From the NCBI GenBank assembly GCA_003281315.1, contig QCCH01000004.1, positions 1 through 64,000 on the forward strand: a DNA stretch of 64,000 nucleotides. The letters are read 5' to 3'. The DNA is from Prochlorococcus sp. AG-347-K20. Lineage in GTDB: Bacteria; Cyanobacteriota; Cyanobacteriia; PCC-6307; Cyanobiaceae. Of this stretch, positions 18,580 through 27,776 are shown piece by piece. Within the stretch, counting starts at the first letter, position 1, and every line of letters begins with the position of its first letter. The notes below the pieces were generated by a model. The model was not told the DNA's origin, did no database searches, and was given only the letters and a program-made list of their open reading frames with translations. A program made the position numbers and the translations under genes.

Positions 18580-19754
18580 ATAAAAAGATATTTATAAGTA
18601 CTGGAGAAGTCTCTGGTGATTTGCACGGAAGTTTATTATCAAAAGCATTATTATATGAAGCTAAAAAAAAATCGATAGATTTAGAAATTTGCGGATTAGG
18701 CGGGGAAAGGATGAAGAAAGAAGGTGTAAAAATTCTTCAAGATACTACATCAATAAGTGCAATAGGAATTTGGGAGGCTTTACCTCTTATTCTTCCAACA
18801 ATAAGAATTCAAAAAAGGTTTTATAAATTACTAAAAAAATATCCTCCAGATTGTTTAATTCTGATTGACTATATGGGTCCTAATATAAAAATTGGAACTA
18901 AATTAAAAAGATCGAAGACTAAAATTCCAATTTTTTATTACATTGCTCCTCAAGAGTGGGCTTGGAGAGTTGGCAATAATACTACAACAAATCTAATAAA
19001 ATTTTCTGATAAAATTTTTGCGATTTTCAAGAAAGAAGCAGCATTCTATAAAAAGAGGGGCGGCAATGTTTTGTGGGTGGGACATCCAATGATTGATTTG
19101 ACAAAAAAACTTCCTCTAAAGAAGGATGCCAGAACTATTCTTAACCTTCGCTTTAATCAAAATATCCTGCTTTTGATGCCAGCATCAAGACCTCAAGAAT
19201 TACGATATGTATTACCTACTTTTATGAAAGCGGCTAAAAAATTACAACAAAAATATCCAAGCTTGGTTGTCTATATTCCCTCCTGTAGGAGTTCTTTTGA
19301 TGAAATATTTAAAAAAGCCTTTAGGAAATATCAAGTTAAAGGACATGTGATTTCGCAAAAAGATAGTGCAAAATTAAAGCCTTATATTTATTCGCTCACT
19401 AAAATTGCTTTTTGCAAATCTGGGACAGTTAATATGGAATTAGCTTTATATGGCATACCGCAGATTGTTGGTTATAGAGTCAGTAGGGTAACTGCTTTTA
19501 TCGCTAAAAAAATTCTCAATTTCAAAGTAAGATTTATTTCCCCTGTAAATTTGTTAGTTAATAAATCAATAATACCTGAGTTTGTACAGAATGAGTTTAA
19601 TGAAAAGAAAATCTTCTATAAATCTTGTAGGATTATTGAGGGGAAATCAGAAAAAATAAAAATAAAAAAAGGTTATGCTTTTTTAAAAAAAGAATTAGGT
19701 GAAGAAGGCGTAGTCCAAAGAACTGCTAAAGAGATTATTAATTCTATTATTTGA
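18576..19754 (+). CDS. lpxB: Lipid-A-disaccharide synthase
   Basis: LpxB joins two acylated glucosamine units to give the lipid A disaccharide. The 392-residue protein opens with FISTGEVSGDLHGS, the conserved GT19 N-terminus. It also shows GLGGERMKKEGV, LIDYMGPN, YIAPQEWAW and SGTVNMELALY, all recognisable family blocks. The ATG overlaps the lpxA stop (ATGA), indicating translational coupling. It ends the lipid A cluster; msrA starts 16 bases later on the same strand and may be in the same transcript. Confidence 0.94.
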   Translation: MNKKIFISTGEVSGDLHGSLLSKALLYEAKKKSIDLEICGLGGERMKKEGVKILQDTTSISAIGIWEALPLILPTIRIQKRFYKLLKKYPPDCLILIDYMGPNIKIGTKLKRSKTKIPIFYYIAPQEWAWRVGNNTTTNLIKFSDKIFAIFKKEAAFYKKRGGNVLWVGHPMIDLTKKLPLKKDARTILNLRFNQNILLLMPASRPQELRYVLPTFMKAAKKLQQKYPSLVVYIPSCRSSFDEIFKKAFRKYQVKGHVISQKDSAKLKPYIYSLTKIAFCKSGTVNMELALYGIPQIVGYRVSRVTAFIAKKILNFKVRFISPVNLLVNKSIIPEFVQNEFNEKKIFYKSCRIIEGKSEKIKIKKGYAFLKKELGEEGVVQRTAKEIINSII

Positions 19755-19770
19755 ACTTTATAATAAATAA

Positions 19771-20373
19771 ATGAAATATTTTTTACCTTTAATAATTGCT
19801 CTTTCAATGCTTATCAACCCTGTAAACGCTTTTGCAGAGGAATTGATTCTTGCAGGAGGTTGTTTTTGGTGTTTAGAACATGATTTAGAGTCATTAAGGG
19901 GGATAAATTTTGTACAAAGTGGCTATTCAGGTGGAGGTTTACTAAATCCTACCTACGAAAATCATGAAGGACATCAGGAAGTGGTTTTGGTGGACTATGA
20001 TTCCCCATTGGTAACTTTACCCGAAATACTTAGGCTCTATTTCAGAAATATTGATCCTCTAGACGGCAAGGGTCAATTTTGTGATCGTGGAGATTCTTAT
20101 AGGCCAGTGATCTTTTTCAAAGATGAAATTGAGGAAAGTGAAGCAAAAAATGCAATTCTTTCAGCCTCTAATGAATTGCAAGTGCCATTAGAAAAAATAT
20201 CTGTAGAACTAAAATCAAAAGGTAAATTTTGGTTGGCTGAAGAATATCATCAGGATTTTGCTGAGAGAAATGAATTAAAATATAAGTTCTATAGATTCTC
20301 ATGTGGGAGAGATCAGAGGTTGGATAAATTATGGGGGGATAATGCTAGATCAATAAATCTTTGGACTGAATGA
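19771..20373 (+). CDS. msrA: Exported peptide methionine sulfoxide reductase A
   Basis: MsrA reduces methionine-S-sulfoxide in oxidised proteins. The 200-residue protein has the active-site stretch AGGCFWCLEH in place of the common GCFW(G/S)xE, giving a C-F-W-C arrangement. It also has QSGYSGG and AEEYHQDF, both conserved in MsrA. The N-terminus is a clear signal peptide (hydrophobic residues ~4-18, cleavage probably after NAFA). The enzyme therefore probably works in the periplasm or thylakoid lumen, where oxidants from photosynthesis would be met (inference). It is downstream of lpxB with a 16-base gap. Confidence 0.9.
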   Translation: MKYFLPLIIALSMLINPVNAFAEELILAGGCFWCLEHDLESLRGINFVQSGYSGGGLLNPTYENHEGHQEVVLVDYDSPLVTLPEILRLYFRNIDPLDGKGQFCDRGDSYRPVIFFKDEIEESEAKNAILSASNELQVPLEKISVELKSKGKFWLAEEYHQDFAERNELKYKFYRFSCGRDQRLDKLWGDNARSINLWTE

Positions 20374-20385
20374 TTTTAAATATAA

Positions 20386-21858
20386 TTATTTATTTTTAAT
20401 CCATTGCACGAGAGTTTTAACTCCAAAACCGGTTGCACCTGATGGGTTTATTCCCTTATTCTTATCAGTCCAACAAGTCCCAGCAATATCAATATGAGCC
20501 CATTTAATCTCATTATCAAAGAATTCCTCTAAAAACAAAGCAGCAGTTATTGACCCACCTGCTCTAGGACCTGTATTTTTCATATCAGCTATATGAGATT
20601 TTAAACCTTCTTTATAAGATTTTTGTAAAGGCATTTGCCATAATTCTTCTCCAGACTGGGCTGATGCAGCTTTTAGGTCTTTTGCTAGATCATCATTATT
20701 GCTCCAGAATCCAGCTACATCATTCCCTAATGCAACAACAATAGCTCCTGTTAAAGTGGCGAGATCTATTATTGAATCCGGTTGTAAATTTGATGCGTAA
20801 GTTAAAGCATCCGCTAATGTGAGTCTACCCTCTGCATCAGTGTTATTTATTTCAATTGTCTTACCATTAGATGCTTTAACTACATCTCCAGGATGTACTG
20901 CAGATCCATTTATCATGTTTTCGCAAGCTGCCACAATAAAATGAATTTCTAATCCCTTTGGTTTTATTGCCCCAAGTGCTTTTGCTGCTCCTAAAACTGC
21001 AGCGCTTCCGCCCATATCATATTTCATCATTTCAATTTGAGAGGCTCCCACTTTTAGATTGTATCCTCCAGAATCAAATGTTAAACCCTTCCCTACAAGC
21101 GCAATCTTTTCTTTTATAGGCCCCTCTGACTTTAAAGTAAGATGTATAAATTTAGGATCTAGATCAGACCCTTTTGCTACAGCTAAATATGCACCCATCC
21201 CTAAATCTTCACAATCTTTTGCCTCTAAAATTTTTACTCCCAAACCATGATCTTTAGCTATTTGAGATGCTTGCATAGACATTTCCTGAGGCGTAAGACT
21301 ATTTGGAGGGGCGGCTACAAGTCTTCTGGCTAGTTCTACACCTTCACATATTTTTGCTGTCTCTTCAAAGCTAATATTCTCAAATTTTTTCAGATTCAAA
21401 AACTCTATTTCTTTAAGAACTTTCTTTTCATCTTTTTTCTTATTGAATCTATTGTCCTTAAAGGCAGATAATCTGACTGACTCTGCTAGTTGATTTATTT
21501 CTAGTTGTGAATTTACAAGTTCCCAAGGTAGTAAGATGCTCATTTTTTCATTTTTATCAACACTTTTCCTAACTAGATTTCCTATAGAGTTTTCTATATC
21601 ACTTTTATTTAGGTCTTTTGATTTGCCAAGACCAACTATGAATAAAGTTTCTAATTTTTGATCTAAAAATTCAAAGCTTAAAGTTTTTCCTTTTTCTCCT
21701 TTAAATTTTTTTTGAGTAACTTTTTTTAGTAATAATTTTGGGTCAATAACAAATTTTATGTTTTCAAGTTGGACTGCAATATCTTCCTCTAAAACTCCAA
21801 AAATTAATGAAGCACCTTGCCAGTTATCTAGATTTTTTTGGAATGTGGAAAATTGCAT
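20386..21858 (-). CDS. pepA: Leucyl aminopeptidase
   Basis: PepA is the dimetal M17 aminopeptidase that removes N-terminal amino acids in the cytoplasm. The 490-residue length is typical. The metal-binding and catalytic blocks are [13 protein letters not shown] and the family signature [14 protein letters not shown], followed by [14 protein letters not shown]. The N-terminal domain (~residues 1-170) is more variable, as usual. It is convergent with msrA (12 bases between stops) and follows the GIY-YIG-like gene on its own strand by 24 bases. Confidence 0.95.
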   Translation of the reverse strand: MQFSTFQKNLDNWQGASLIFGVLEEDIAVQLENIKFVIDPKLLLKKVTQKKFKGEKGKTLSFEFLDQKLETLFIVGLGKSKDLNKSDIENSIGNLVRKSVDKNEKMSILLPWELVNSQLEINQLAESVRLSAFKDNRFNKKKDEKKVLKEIEFLNLKKFENISFEETAKICEGVELARRLVAAPPNSLTPQEMSMQASQIAKDHGLGVKILEAKDCEDLGMGAYLAVAKGSDLDPKFIHLTLKSEGPIKEKIALVGKGLTFDSGGYNLKVGASQIEMMKYDMGGSAAVLGAAKALGAIKPKGLEIHFIVAACENMINGSAVHPGDVVKASNGKTIEINNTDAEGRLTLADALTYASNLQPDSIIDLATLTGAIVVALGNDVAGFWSNNDDLAKDLKAASAQSGEELWQMPLQKSYKEGLKSHIADMKNTGPRAGGSITAALFLEEFFDNEIKWAHIDIAGTCWTDKNKGINPSGATGFGVKTLVQWIKNK

Positions 21859-21882
21859 TTGTAAAATGGATTTAATTAACTT

Positions 21883-22494
21883 TTAATTGTTTGTGAAAGT
21901 AGTTGCCCACCTATCTCGAGTTTCTTTATTAAAAGGTGGTAACCATAAATATATCAGTTGCTGTTCTAATTTACGTCTTAATTTTACTTCTTTAGGTACA
22001 TCTAAGAAGAAACGAATATCTTGGTGACTTGAGAGTTTGTTATGAGCTAGGGCTTCTTTATAGTTCATGAGGTAATTTTTACAGTCATGTTCTCCCTTCC
22101 ATCTTTTATTTGCTGAATTTGTTTCTCCTATATAAAGGATTATTTTAGAACTCTCCATCGAGTCAATTACAAAATACATTGCTGGCCCATTGTGTATATA
22201 TTGATTGGTTCTCCAAAAGTTCAATGATAATGGCTGCAAGGAAAACGGATCAATTTTTCTTTCATCAGAAATTGTATTTATAGGAAGACTTGTTTGGTGC
22301 AAAGTTTTATTTTGAGTATCTTTTGAAATTTTGAATTGGTGGTTATATATTCTTTCCCTCCATTCAGTTAGGATTTCGCCTTTGATTTTAAGATTATTTG
22401 AGTGTTGAAAATTAATTGATGTATTTACATTTGAACCAAATAATTCAAATTGTCTATTTTGGTTTGAAATATTATTTACGTTAAATTTTTCCAA
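21883..22494 (-). CDS. GIY-YIG nuclease-like protein
   Basis: This 203-residue protein resembles the GIY-YIG fold. MYFVIDS (near residue 105) fits the 'GIY' strand and ILYIGETNSANKRW the 'YIG' strand with its following Arg. A downstream Glu lies in RKLEQQLIYLW, and the final PPFNKETRDRW fits the conserved Asn-containing end of the domain. Thus the residues expected for the single-metal nuclease site are present. The N-terminal ~95 residues are Asn-rich, include RQFELFG and match nothing I recognise. Substrate and pathway are unknown; it could act in repair, or be an inactive relative. It lies upstream of pepA on the same strand. Confidence 0.7.
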   Translation of the reverse strand: MEKFNVNNISNQNRQFELFGSNVNTSINFQHSNNLKIKGEILTEWRERIYNHQFKISKDTQNKTLHQTSLPINTISDERKIDPFSLQPLSLNFWRTNQYIHNGPAMYFVIDSMESSKIILYIGETNSANKRWKGEHDCKNYLMNYKEALAHNKLSSHQDIRFFLDVPKEVKLRRKLEQQLIYLWLPPFNKETRDRWATTFTNN

Positions 22495-22645
22495 TATTTA
22501 TGAAACATGTCTACTAAATTTAATTCTGAAAAAATATAAATCAAAGAATTATTTATAAACTAAAATTTATTAATCTTCTAATCAATTTAAAAGATTCTTG
22601 TTATCTTGTAATTGAGCCTTAATCTGAGAAGAAAAAAAAATAGAA

Positions 22646-22969
22646 ATGGGATTCTTTGAGTCAGACATCGTTCAAGAAGAAGCTAAAAAGCTTTTTACAG
22701 ATTACCAAGAACTTATGAAACTTGGCTCTGATTATGGAAAATTTGATAGAGAAGGGAAAAAAATGTTTATAAAAAAAATGGAATCTCTTATGGATCGTTA
22801 TAAGGTTTTTATGAAGAGATTTGAATTGTCTGAAGATTTTCAAGCAAAAATGACAGTAGAACAATTAAAGACACAGTTAAGTCAATTTGGGATTACTCCT
22901 GATCAAATGTTCGATCAAATGAATAAAACCTTAATAAGAATGAAGGATGAACTTGATAAAACTTCTTAA
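22646..22969 (+). CDS. DUF1825-type conserved cyanobacterial protein
   Basis: This small helical protein of 107 residues begins MGFFESDIVQEEAKKLF and is strongly conserved, by my recollection, across cyanobacteria as DUF1825. It is rich in Lys, Met, Asp and Glu, with heptad-like hydrophobic spacing and no membrane segment, suggesting a helical bundle. Its function is unknown. tyrS follows after 19 bases on the same strand, so they may be cotranscribed. The family name is from memory and not from a search. Confidence 0.82.
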   Translation: MGFFESDIVQEEAKKLFTDYQELMKLGSDYGKFDREGKKMFIKKMESLMDRYKVFMKRFELSEDFQAKMTVEQLKTQLSQFGITPDQMFDQMNKTLIRMKDELDKTS

Positions 22970-22988
22970 AGTTAACGGTTAAAGCTTC

Positions 22989-24227
22989 ATGACAGATAAT
23001 TTAAAATTGCCATCATGGCTGTCAAGAGGAATAGAAGAATATTTTCCAATTAAGGGAACAGATCAGACCTTTTCGGAGATAATTGATCATGCGAAAAAAA
23101 ATAATAAAAAATTAAGAGTTAAACTCGGCATCGATCCAACTGGAACCGATATTCATCTTGGGCACAGCATATTGTTTAAAAAACTTAGGGCATTCCAAGA
23201 TAATGGACATATTGCAGTTTTAATTATTGGGGATTTTACTGCTCAAATTGGAGATCCAACCGGAAAAAACAAAACAAGAGTTCAGTTATCGGAAAAACAA
23301 GTTAAGGATAATGCAAAAACATACTTAACCCAACTAGGGATGGGAAAGCCAGCCAATGAATCTATTTTAGATTTTGATTCAAAAGATAGAATAGAAATTA
23401 GATATAACAGCGAATGGTTAAAAGGATTAAATCTTAATTCGATAATTGAATTGATGGGGAGTGCAACAGTTAGTCAAATGTTAGCTAAGGAGGAGTTTAA
23501 TAAAAGGTACACTTCGCAAGTCCCAATTGCTTTGCATGAATTCTTATATCCACTATTACAAGGTTACGATTCGGTAGTTGTCCAATCAGATATTGAGCTT
23601 GGAGGCACAGATCAGAAATTTAATATTGCAATAGGAAGAGACCTTCAAAGGTATTTTAAACAAGACCCTCAATTTGGTGTTCTGCTGCCAATTTTGACAG
23701 GTTTAGATGGAATTAAAAAGATGAGTAAATCTGAATTTAACACCGTCGGTTTAACTGAAGATCCTCTTTCAATGTATTCAAAATTAGAAAAAGTACCCGA
23801 TAATATAATACCCACCTATTTTGAATTACTTACTGAATTAGATTTAAGTTTTCTGGAAAATTCAAATCCTCGTGAATTACAGAGAAGAATGGCTTTAGAA
23901 GTTACTACTTTATTCCATGGGGCCGAAGAAGCATTAAAGGCGCAATCAAACTGCGAAAAATTATTCCTTGGACACAAAGAAAAAGTTGGAGAAATTCCAG
24001 AGGTTTCTTTAAAAGAAGTAGTTTTTCCAGTAAAGTTTTTCTACTTATTGAGTGCTCTAAAACTTTTCAAATCTAGCAGCGAATCAAAAAGATCTATTAA
24101 AGGTGGGGGTGTAAAAATTGATAGTCAAAAAGTAATAAATCCTGATTTAGTTTTTAATTCAAAAAATGATTTGGAAGGAAAAATTTTGCAAATTGGAAAA
24201 AAAATAATTAAGAGGTTTGAAAACTGA
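22989..24227 (+). CDS. tyrS: Tyrosyl-tRNA synthetase
   Basis: TyrS charges tRNA-Tyr. The 412-residue protein has the class I signatures HLGHS at residues 56-60 and KMSKS at 244-248, plus the tyrosine-pocket region [10 protein letters not shown]. The C-terminal ~60 residues form an S4-type RNA-binding domain ending in [11 protein letters not shown]. Length and motif spacing match the TyrRS subgroup with the shorter HIGH-to-KMSKS distance. It is flanked by the DUF1825 gene and pyrF on the same strand with short gaps. Confidence 0.95.
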   Translation: MTDNLKLPSWLSRGIEEYFPIKGTDQTFSEIIDHAKKNNKKLRVKLGIDPTGTDIHLGHSILFKKLRAFQDNGHIAVLIIGDFTAQIGDPTGKNKTRVQLSEKQVKDNAKTYLTQLGMGKPANESILDFDSKDRIEIRYNSEWLKGLNLNSIIELMGSATVSQMLAKEEFNKRYTSQVPIALHEFLYPLLQGYDSVVVQSDIELGGTDQKFNIAIGRDLQRYFKQDPQFGVLLPILTGLDGIKKMSKSEFNTVGLTEDPLSMYSKLEKVPDNIIPTYFELLTELDLSFLENSNPRELQRRMALEVTTLFHGAEEALKAQSNCEKLFLGHKEKVGEIPEVSLKEVVFPVKFFYLLSALKLFKSSSESKRSIKGGGVKIDSQKVINPDLVFNSKNDLEGKILQIGKKIIKRFEN

Positions 24228-24233
24228 AAATTG

Positions 24234-24962
24234 ATGAATAATAGATTTAATTCAGAAGATAAAATAATATTGGCAATTGATGGATTAGATGTAAGTCAAG
24301 CAAAATTACTTTTGGAAAAATGTCCTAATATTAAGTGGGTTAAAGTTGGTTTAGAACTTTTTGTTAGGGAAGGTCCAAGGGCTATTGAAATATTAAAAGG
24401 TTTAAATAAAAAAATTTTTTTAGACTTAAAATTTCATGATATTCCAAATACCATGCGTGCAGCATGTTTCCAAGTTTCAAAATTAGGGGTTGATATAATT
24501 TCTATTCATGCTTCAGCAGGTTTAAAAGCTCTTAAGGATTCGAAAAAAGCATCTTTAGAAGGAGCCACCTCAGTCAGTGTAAAACCTCCATTGGTTGTAG
24601 GAATAACTGTTTTAACAAGTTTTTCTCTTAAAGATTTTCAAACTGATCTTGATAGAAATAATTCAATTGAAGAAAATGTATTGAGACTTGCAAATTTGTC
24701 TTTTGATGCCGGATTAGATGGATGTGTTTGTTCCCCTTGGGAGGTAAAAATGTTGAGATCTATTTATAAGGATAATTTTGAACTTATTACACCAGGTATC
24801 AGATTAAATATTGACAATAAAGATGATCAAAATAGAATTATGACTCCCTATGAAGCTATAGATAATGGTGCTTCTAAGTTAGTCATTGGCAGATCAATTT
24901 CAAACGCTATAGATCCTAATAAAGCTCTAATAGAAATATTTAAATCTATTGATTCTGATTAA
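24234..24962 (+). CDS. pyrF: Orotidine-5'-phosphate decarboxylase
   Basis: PyrF decarboxylates OMP to UMP, the last step of de novo pyrimidine synthesis. The protein shows LAIDGLD near the start, the catalytic block [12 protein letters not shown] with the Asp-Lys-Asp charge network, and [10 protein letters not shown]. The phosphate-binding end is [10 protein letters not shown]. The ATG at 24234 is preferred to a TTG directly before it. The 3' end overlaps the convergent plsY gene by 17 bases, an unusually long tail-to-tail overlap. Confidence 0.95.
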   Translation: MNNRFNSEDKIILAIDGLDVSQAKLLLEKCPNIKWVKVGLELFVREGPRAIEILKGLNKKIFLDLKFHDIPNTMRAACFQVSKLGVDIISIHASAGLKALKDSKKASLEGATSVSVKPPLVVGITVLTSFSLKDFQTDLDRNNSIEENVLRLANLSFDAGLDGCVCSPWEVKMLRSIYKDNFELITPGIRLNIDNKDDQNRIMTPYEAIDNGASKLVIGRSISNAIDPNKALIEIFKSIDSD

Positions 24963-25539
24963 TTTTGGATTCTTCTCCCTTAAGCAATCTTGTTATGTTT
25001 GTTCTATGTTTCCAGATTACTAATAATGCAACAATTAAACTTATAAAAAAGTATGAGTGCATAAATTTACCTAGGTAAAAAAACATAAAAATAGGAAGTA
25101 AGATTGCAGCTGAAATACTTGATAAAGAAACAAATTTTGTTTTTGTTAGGACTATTAAAAAAATGCCAAGTGATGCGAGTCCAACTTTCCAAGAAAGAGC
25201 TAAAAACATACCTAATCCAGTTGCAACAGCTTTCCCTCCTTTACCTCTAAGCCATATTGGCCAAATATGTCCTGAGATAGCGGATATCCCTGCTATAACT
25301 TCTATTAATCCTTGATCTGTGTAATATTGAGCAATTTTTACTGCAATAAGGCCTTTCCCAACGTCAATGATAAATACAAAAAGTGCTGGCCATTTCCCAA
25401 CATTTCTTAAGACATTTGTGGCACCTGTAGATCCAGAACCTATAGTTCTCAGATCTATATTTTTGAGATATTTCCCAATTAAAAAACCTGTCGGAAGTGA
25501 TCCTAAAAGATAACTCGCAAAAATTATTAAGATATTCAT
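24946..25539 (-). CDS. plsY: Acyl-phosphate:glycerol-3-phosphate acyltransferase
   Basis: PlsY makes lysophosphatidic acid from acyl-phosphate and glycerol-3-phosphate in the inner membrane. The 197-residue protein has about five hydrophobic segments and the three family motifs: [11 protein letters not shown] and [12 protein letters not shown] near the N-terminus, then [19 protein letters not shown], the substrate-binding loop. Length matches the family. It lies five bases after the DUF3086-like gene on the same strand, and its last 17 bases run under the end of pyrF. Confidence 0.94.
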   Translation of the reverse strand: MNILIIFASYLLGSLPTGFLIGKYLKNIDLRTIGSGSTGATNVLRNVGKWPALFVFIIDVGKGLIAVKIAQYYTDQGLIEVIAGISAISGHIWPIWLRGKGGKAVATGLGMFLALSWKVGLASLGIFLIVLTKTKFVSLSSISAAILLPIFMFFYLGKFMHSYFFISLIVALLVIWKHRTNITRLLKGEESKINQNQ

Positions 25540-25544
25540 AAAGT

Positions 25545-26555
25545 TTAGTTTAGTTCAAGATCATCGTAAATTTCATTATCTGAACCAGCAAATGCAACCC
25601 ATAATGGGAATTGAAGTATTGGAATTTCAACAGAGGTTTCTGCTGCATCAATGATAATAAATGGCAATTCTTCATTCGCTTCTAACCTATCAGCTCTCTC
25701 GATGACACCTTCAGGCCTTTCAAAAAGAACAATCCCACTATTAGGTCCAAAGTCATCCCTTGTTAGACCAAGTGAATCTTGAAGAATTCTTCTCCATTCA
25801 CCTAATCGTTCAGGCTGTGAAGCTAAAATAAGAGTCTGAAATTGATCTCCATATAATTCGCCAAGAATAGATATTAAGCCAGCTGATAACAATGCATTTT
25901 TTTGTCGAGATCCTCTACTTTCAAGAGAACCTCTTCCTCCCATGTTAAAGAACCAATCATCCATAATTTCTATATCTGATGAATCAAGACTCCGTCTTAA
26001 TTTCCAAGGTTCTGCATAAAAGTCGGGTTGTTCTGTGAAACTTGAAAAGCAACTTTTTATAATCTCTTCATCTGGCTTAAATGTCTCGGAAAGAGCAGGA
26101 ACATTAACTACATTATTTGTGCTATTGTCTTGCTTTTTCTCATCAAGGGGAGAAGGCTTTACGATTATTGGTTGAGAAACTAATTCAAGTTTCTCTACGT
26201 TTTGTGAAAGATTCTGCAAAGCTCCAGTTAAGTACTCTTGAAAGCCTTTAACTCTTTTAGCAATATTATCTGACTGTCCTTTAAAATTAGACTCAATATC
26301 TTTTTCTATTTCATTTTTTTTTGCTTCTAACTCTTTTATTTCTTTAACTAAAGAATCTTTTTTTGAAAAGAGATCACTAAAAATTTCATTAGAAATTTCA
26401 TCAAAAGATTTAGTTGATTTATCGTTTTTCGGTGTAATTTTTTTATTTTGAGTTGTATTTTTCTTACTAATTTGTTTTGTTTTATCATCTGAAATTGACT
26501 TGTCTATTTTTAATTCCTTTTCAGGATTATTGTCGGAAATTTCTGTATTGGTCAT
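25545..26555 (-). CDS. DUF3086-like cyanobacterial protein
   Basis: This 336-residue protein has two parts. Residues ~1-65 are Lys/Asn/Ser-rich and probably disordered. Residues ~65-120 form a predicted coiled coil (KEIELEAK-type heptads, Leu/Ile spaced by charged residues). The C-terminal ~180 residues are a well-formed globular domain with [30 protein letters not shown] and [13 protein letters not shown]. This C-terminal domain resembles DUF3086, known to me only from cyanobacteria and without a function. No signal or membrane segment is seen. It sits between plsY and the DUF3119-like gene on the same strand. Confidence 0.75.
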   Translation of the reverse strand: MTNTEISDNNPEKELKIDKSISDDKTKQISKKNTTQNKKITPKNDKSTKSFDEISNEIFSDLFSKKDSLVKEIKELEAKKNEIEKDIESNFKGQSDNIAKRVKGFQEYLTGALQNLSQNVEKLELVSQPIIVKPSPLDEKKQDNSTNNVVNVPALSETFKPDEEIIKSCFSSFTEQPDFYAEPWKLRRSLDSSDIEIMDDWFFNMGGRGSLESRGSRQKNALLSAGLISILGELYGDQFQTLILASQPERLGEWRRILQDSLGLTRDDFGPNSGIVLFERPEGVIERADRLEANEELPFIIIDAAETSVEIPILQFPLWVAFAGSDNEIYDDLELN

Positions 26556-26590
26556 TTAAATAATTTTGATGATTAGGCAAAGTCTGAATC

Positions 26591-26995
26591 TTAAGAATTT
26601 TTAATTTCCAGTGAGTCAACTTTTTTTATGAGCTCATCTTTTAATTGCTTTGGATTAAATAAAATTGGTAATAAATGAGGACTGGACTTTTCTCTAAAAT
26701 AAAAAATACCTGGGATTATAGGGAAAAAGAATTTCCATGATATCCAGTTCTTGAATGGAAAAGTTCTAATCTCTTTACCTAATTGTAAAACGATAAAATC
26801 ATCATTTGTTATTTTTATTCTTAAGGTGAATGACTGAAGTAATAAAAAAAAGCTAAAAGTAGCAAAAACTATTGTTGGTAAAGAACCAATATTCAAAAAC
26901 AAAAGCATAAAACTTAAAACTATTAGAATGATTGGTAACTGAAATGAAGGAGATATTATTACTGGCTCCTCTTTTTTTGATTTAGTATTAAACAT
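26591..26995 (-). CDS. DUF3119-like membrane protein
   Basis: This 134-residue protein starts at ATG 26995, four bases after the mlaE stop; a TTG at 27007 would overlap mlaE and add four residues. Two adjacent hydrophobic segments (~residues 20-55) suggest a hairpin in the membrane. A soluble part follows with LRIKITNDDFIVLQLGKE and ends in FNPKQLKDEL. This arrangement matches cyanobacterial DUF3119 proteins as I remember them. The tight link to an MlaE-type permease suggests a role alongside lipid transport (inference only). No enzymatic motif is seen. Confidence 0.72.
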   Translation of the reverse strand: MFNTKSKKEEPVIISPSFQLPIILIVLSFMLLFLNIGSLPTIVFATFSFFLLLQSFTLRIKITNDDFIVLQLGKEIRTFPFKNWISWKFFFPIIPGIFYFREKSSPHLLPILFNPKQLKDELIKKVDSLEIKNS

Positions 26996-26999
26996 AGGA

Positions 27000-27755
27000 T
27001 CATCCAAATAAAATTTGCGTTAGTAATACATCCATTAAAGATACAGTAACGAGAGTCATTACAACTGCACCTGTTGTACTTGTTCCAACTTCTTTTGGAC
27101 CTCCTTTGGTTGTAAGTCCATATCCACAAGCAATGATTGAAATAAGTAATCCGAACACTACAGATTTTATTAACATTGCAGTTAAGTCTGCACTGGTTAA
27201 ACTCACATTGCCTGATCTTACGGATGTCCAAAAAACTATTGGGGGAACTTTATAAAAAATTGTGCTCCAAATTTGTCCACTCCATAAAGCTACAGATAAA
27301 AACAAAAGACACTGTATTGGAGACATTATTACCATCGATAGTAACCTTGGGACTACCAAATATTGGACTGGTTCGGTCCTTAACATGGTTATTGCCTCAA
27401 TTTGTTCTGTGACTTTCATAGTACCCAGTTGAGCAGCATAGGCAGTTGCAACCTTTCCAGTCATTAAAGTAGCAGTTAGAAGAGGAGCCATTTCTCTTGC
27501 CATGCCTACTGCTAATAAACCTCCAATTTCACTTGAAACCCCCATACTTGTAAGTTGTGATGCAACTTGAATATTAAAAACTGTACCTGCGGCAATTCCC
27601 GTAATTAATACAATTAACAAACTGCCAGGACCTGACTCCATAAGTTGCTCAAAGAGATCATTTTTGGAAATTTTACCCTTAAAGATAAAATTAATTGCTT
27701 GCCCGCCAATGACTAGGCTGCTTAGAAGTCTTTTGAAAAAATCAAGGTAATACAT
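27000..27755 (-). CDS. MlaE/TGD1-type ABC lipid transport permease
   Basis: This is the permease subunit of the MCE-type (Mla/TGD) phospholipid transport system linking inner and outer membranes. The 251-residue protein has five to six membrane segments and the MlaE-family stretches LLIVLITGIAAGTVFNIQ, GMAREMAPLL and TAYAAQLGTMKVTEQI, the last containing the coupling region for the ATPase. The plastid relative is TGD1. No ATPase or MCE substrate-binding gene is next to it here; those partners must be elsewhere. It is followed in transcription by the DUF3119-like gene. Confidence 0.9.
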   Translation of the reverse strand: MYYLDFFKRLLSSLVIGGQAINFIFKGKISKNDLFEQLMESGPGSLLIVLITGIAAGTVFNIQVASQLTSMGVSSEIGGLLAVGMAREMAPLLTATLMTGKVATAYAAQLGTMKVTEQIEAITMLRTEPVQYLVVPRLLSMVIMSPIQCLLFLSVALWSGQIWSTIFYKVPPIVFWTSVRSGNVSLTSADLTAMLIKSVVFGLLISIIACGYGLTTKGGPKEVGTSTTGAVVMTLVTVSLMDVLLTQILFG

Positions 27756-27776
27756 ATCTTTATATTAGTTTGTAAT

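Noticed and set aside
26959-27231. Alternative minus-strand frame within mlaE
   Set aside because: It is Cys/Arg-rich nonsense in a shifted frame of the clear MlaE-type permease.
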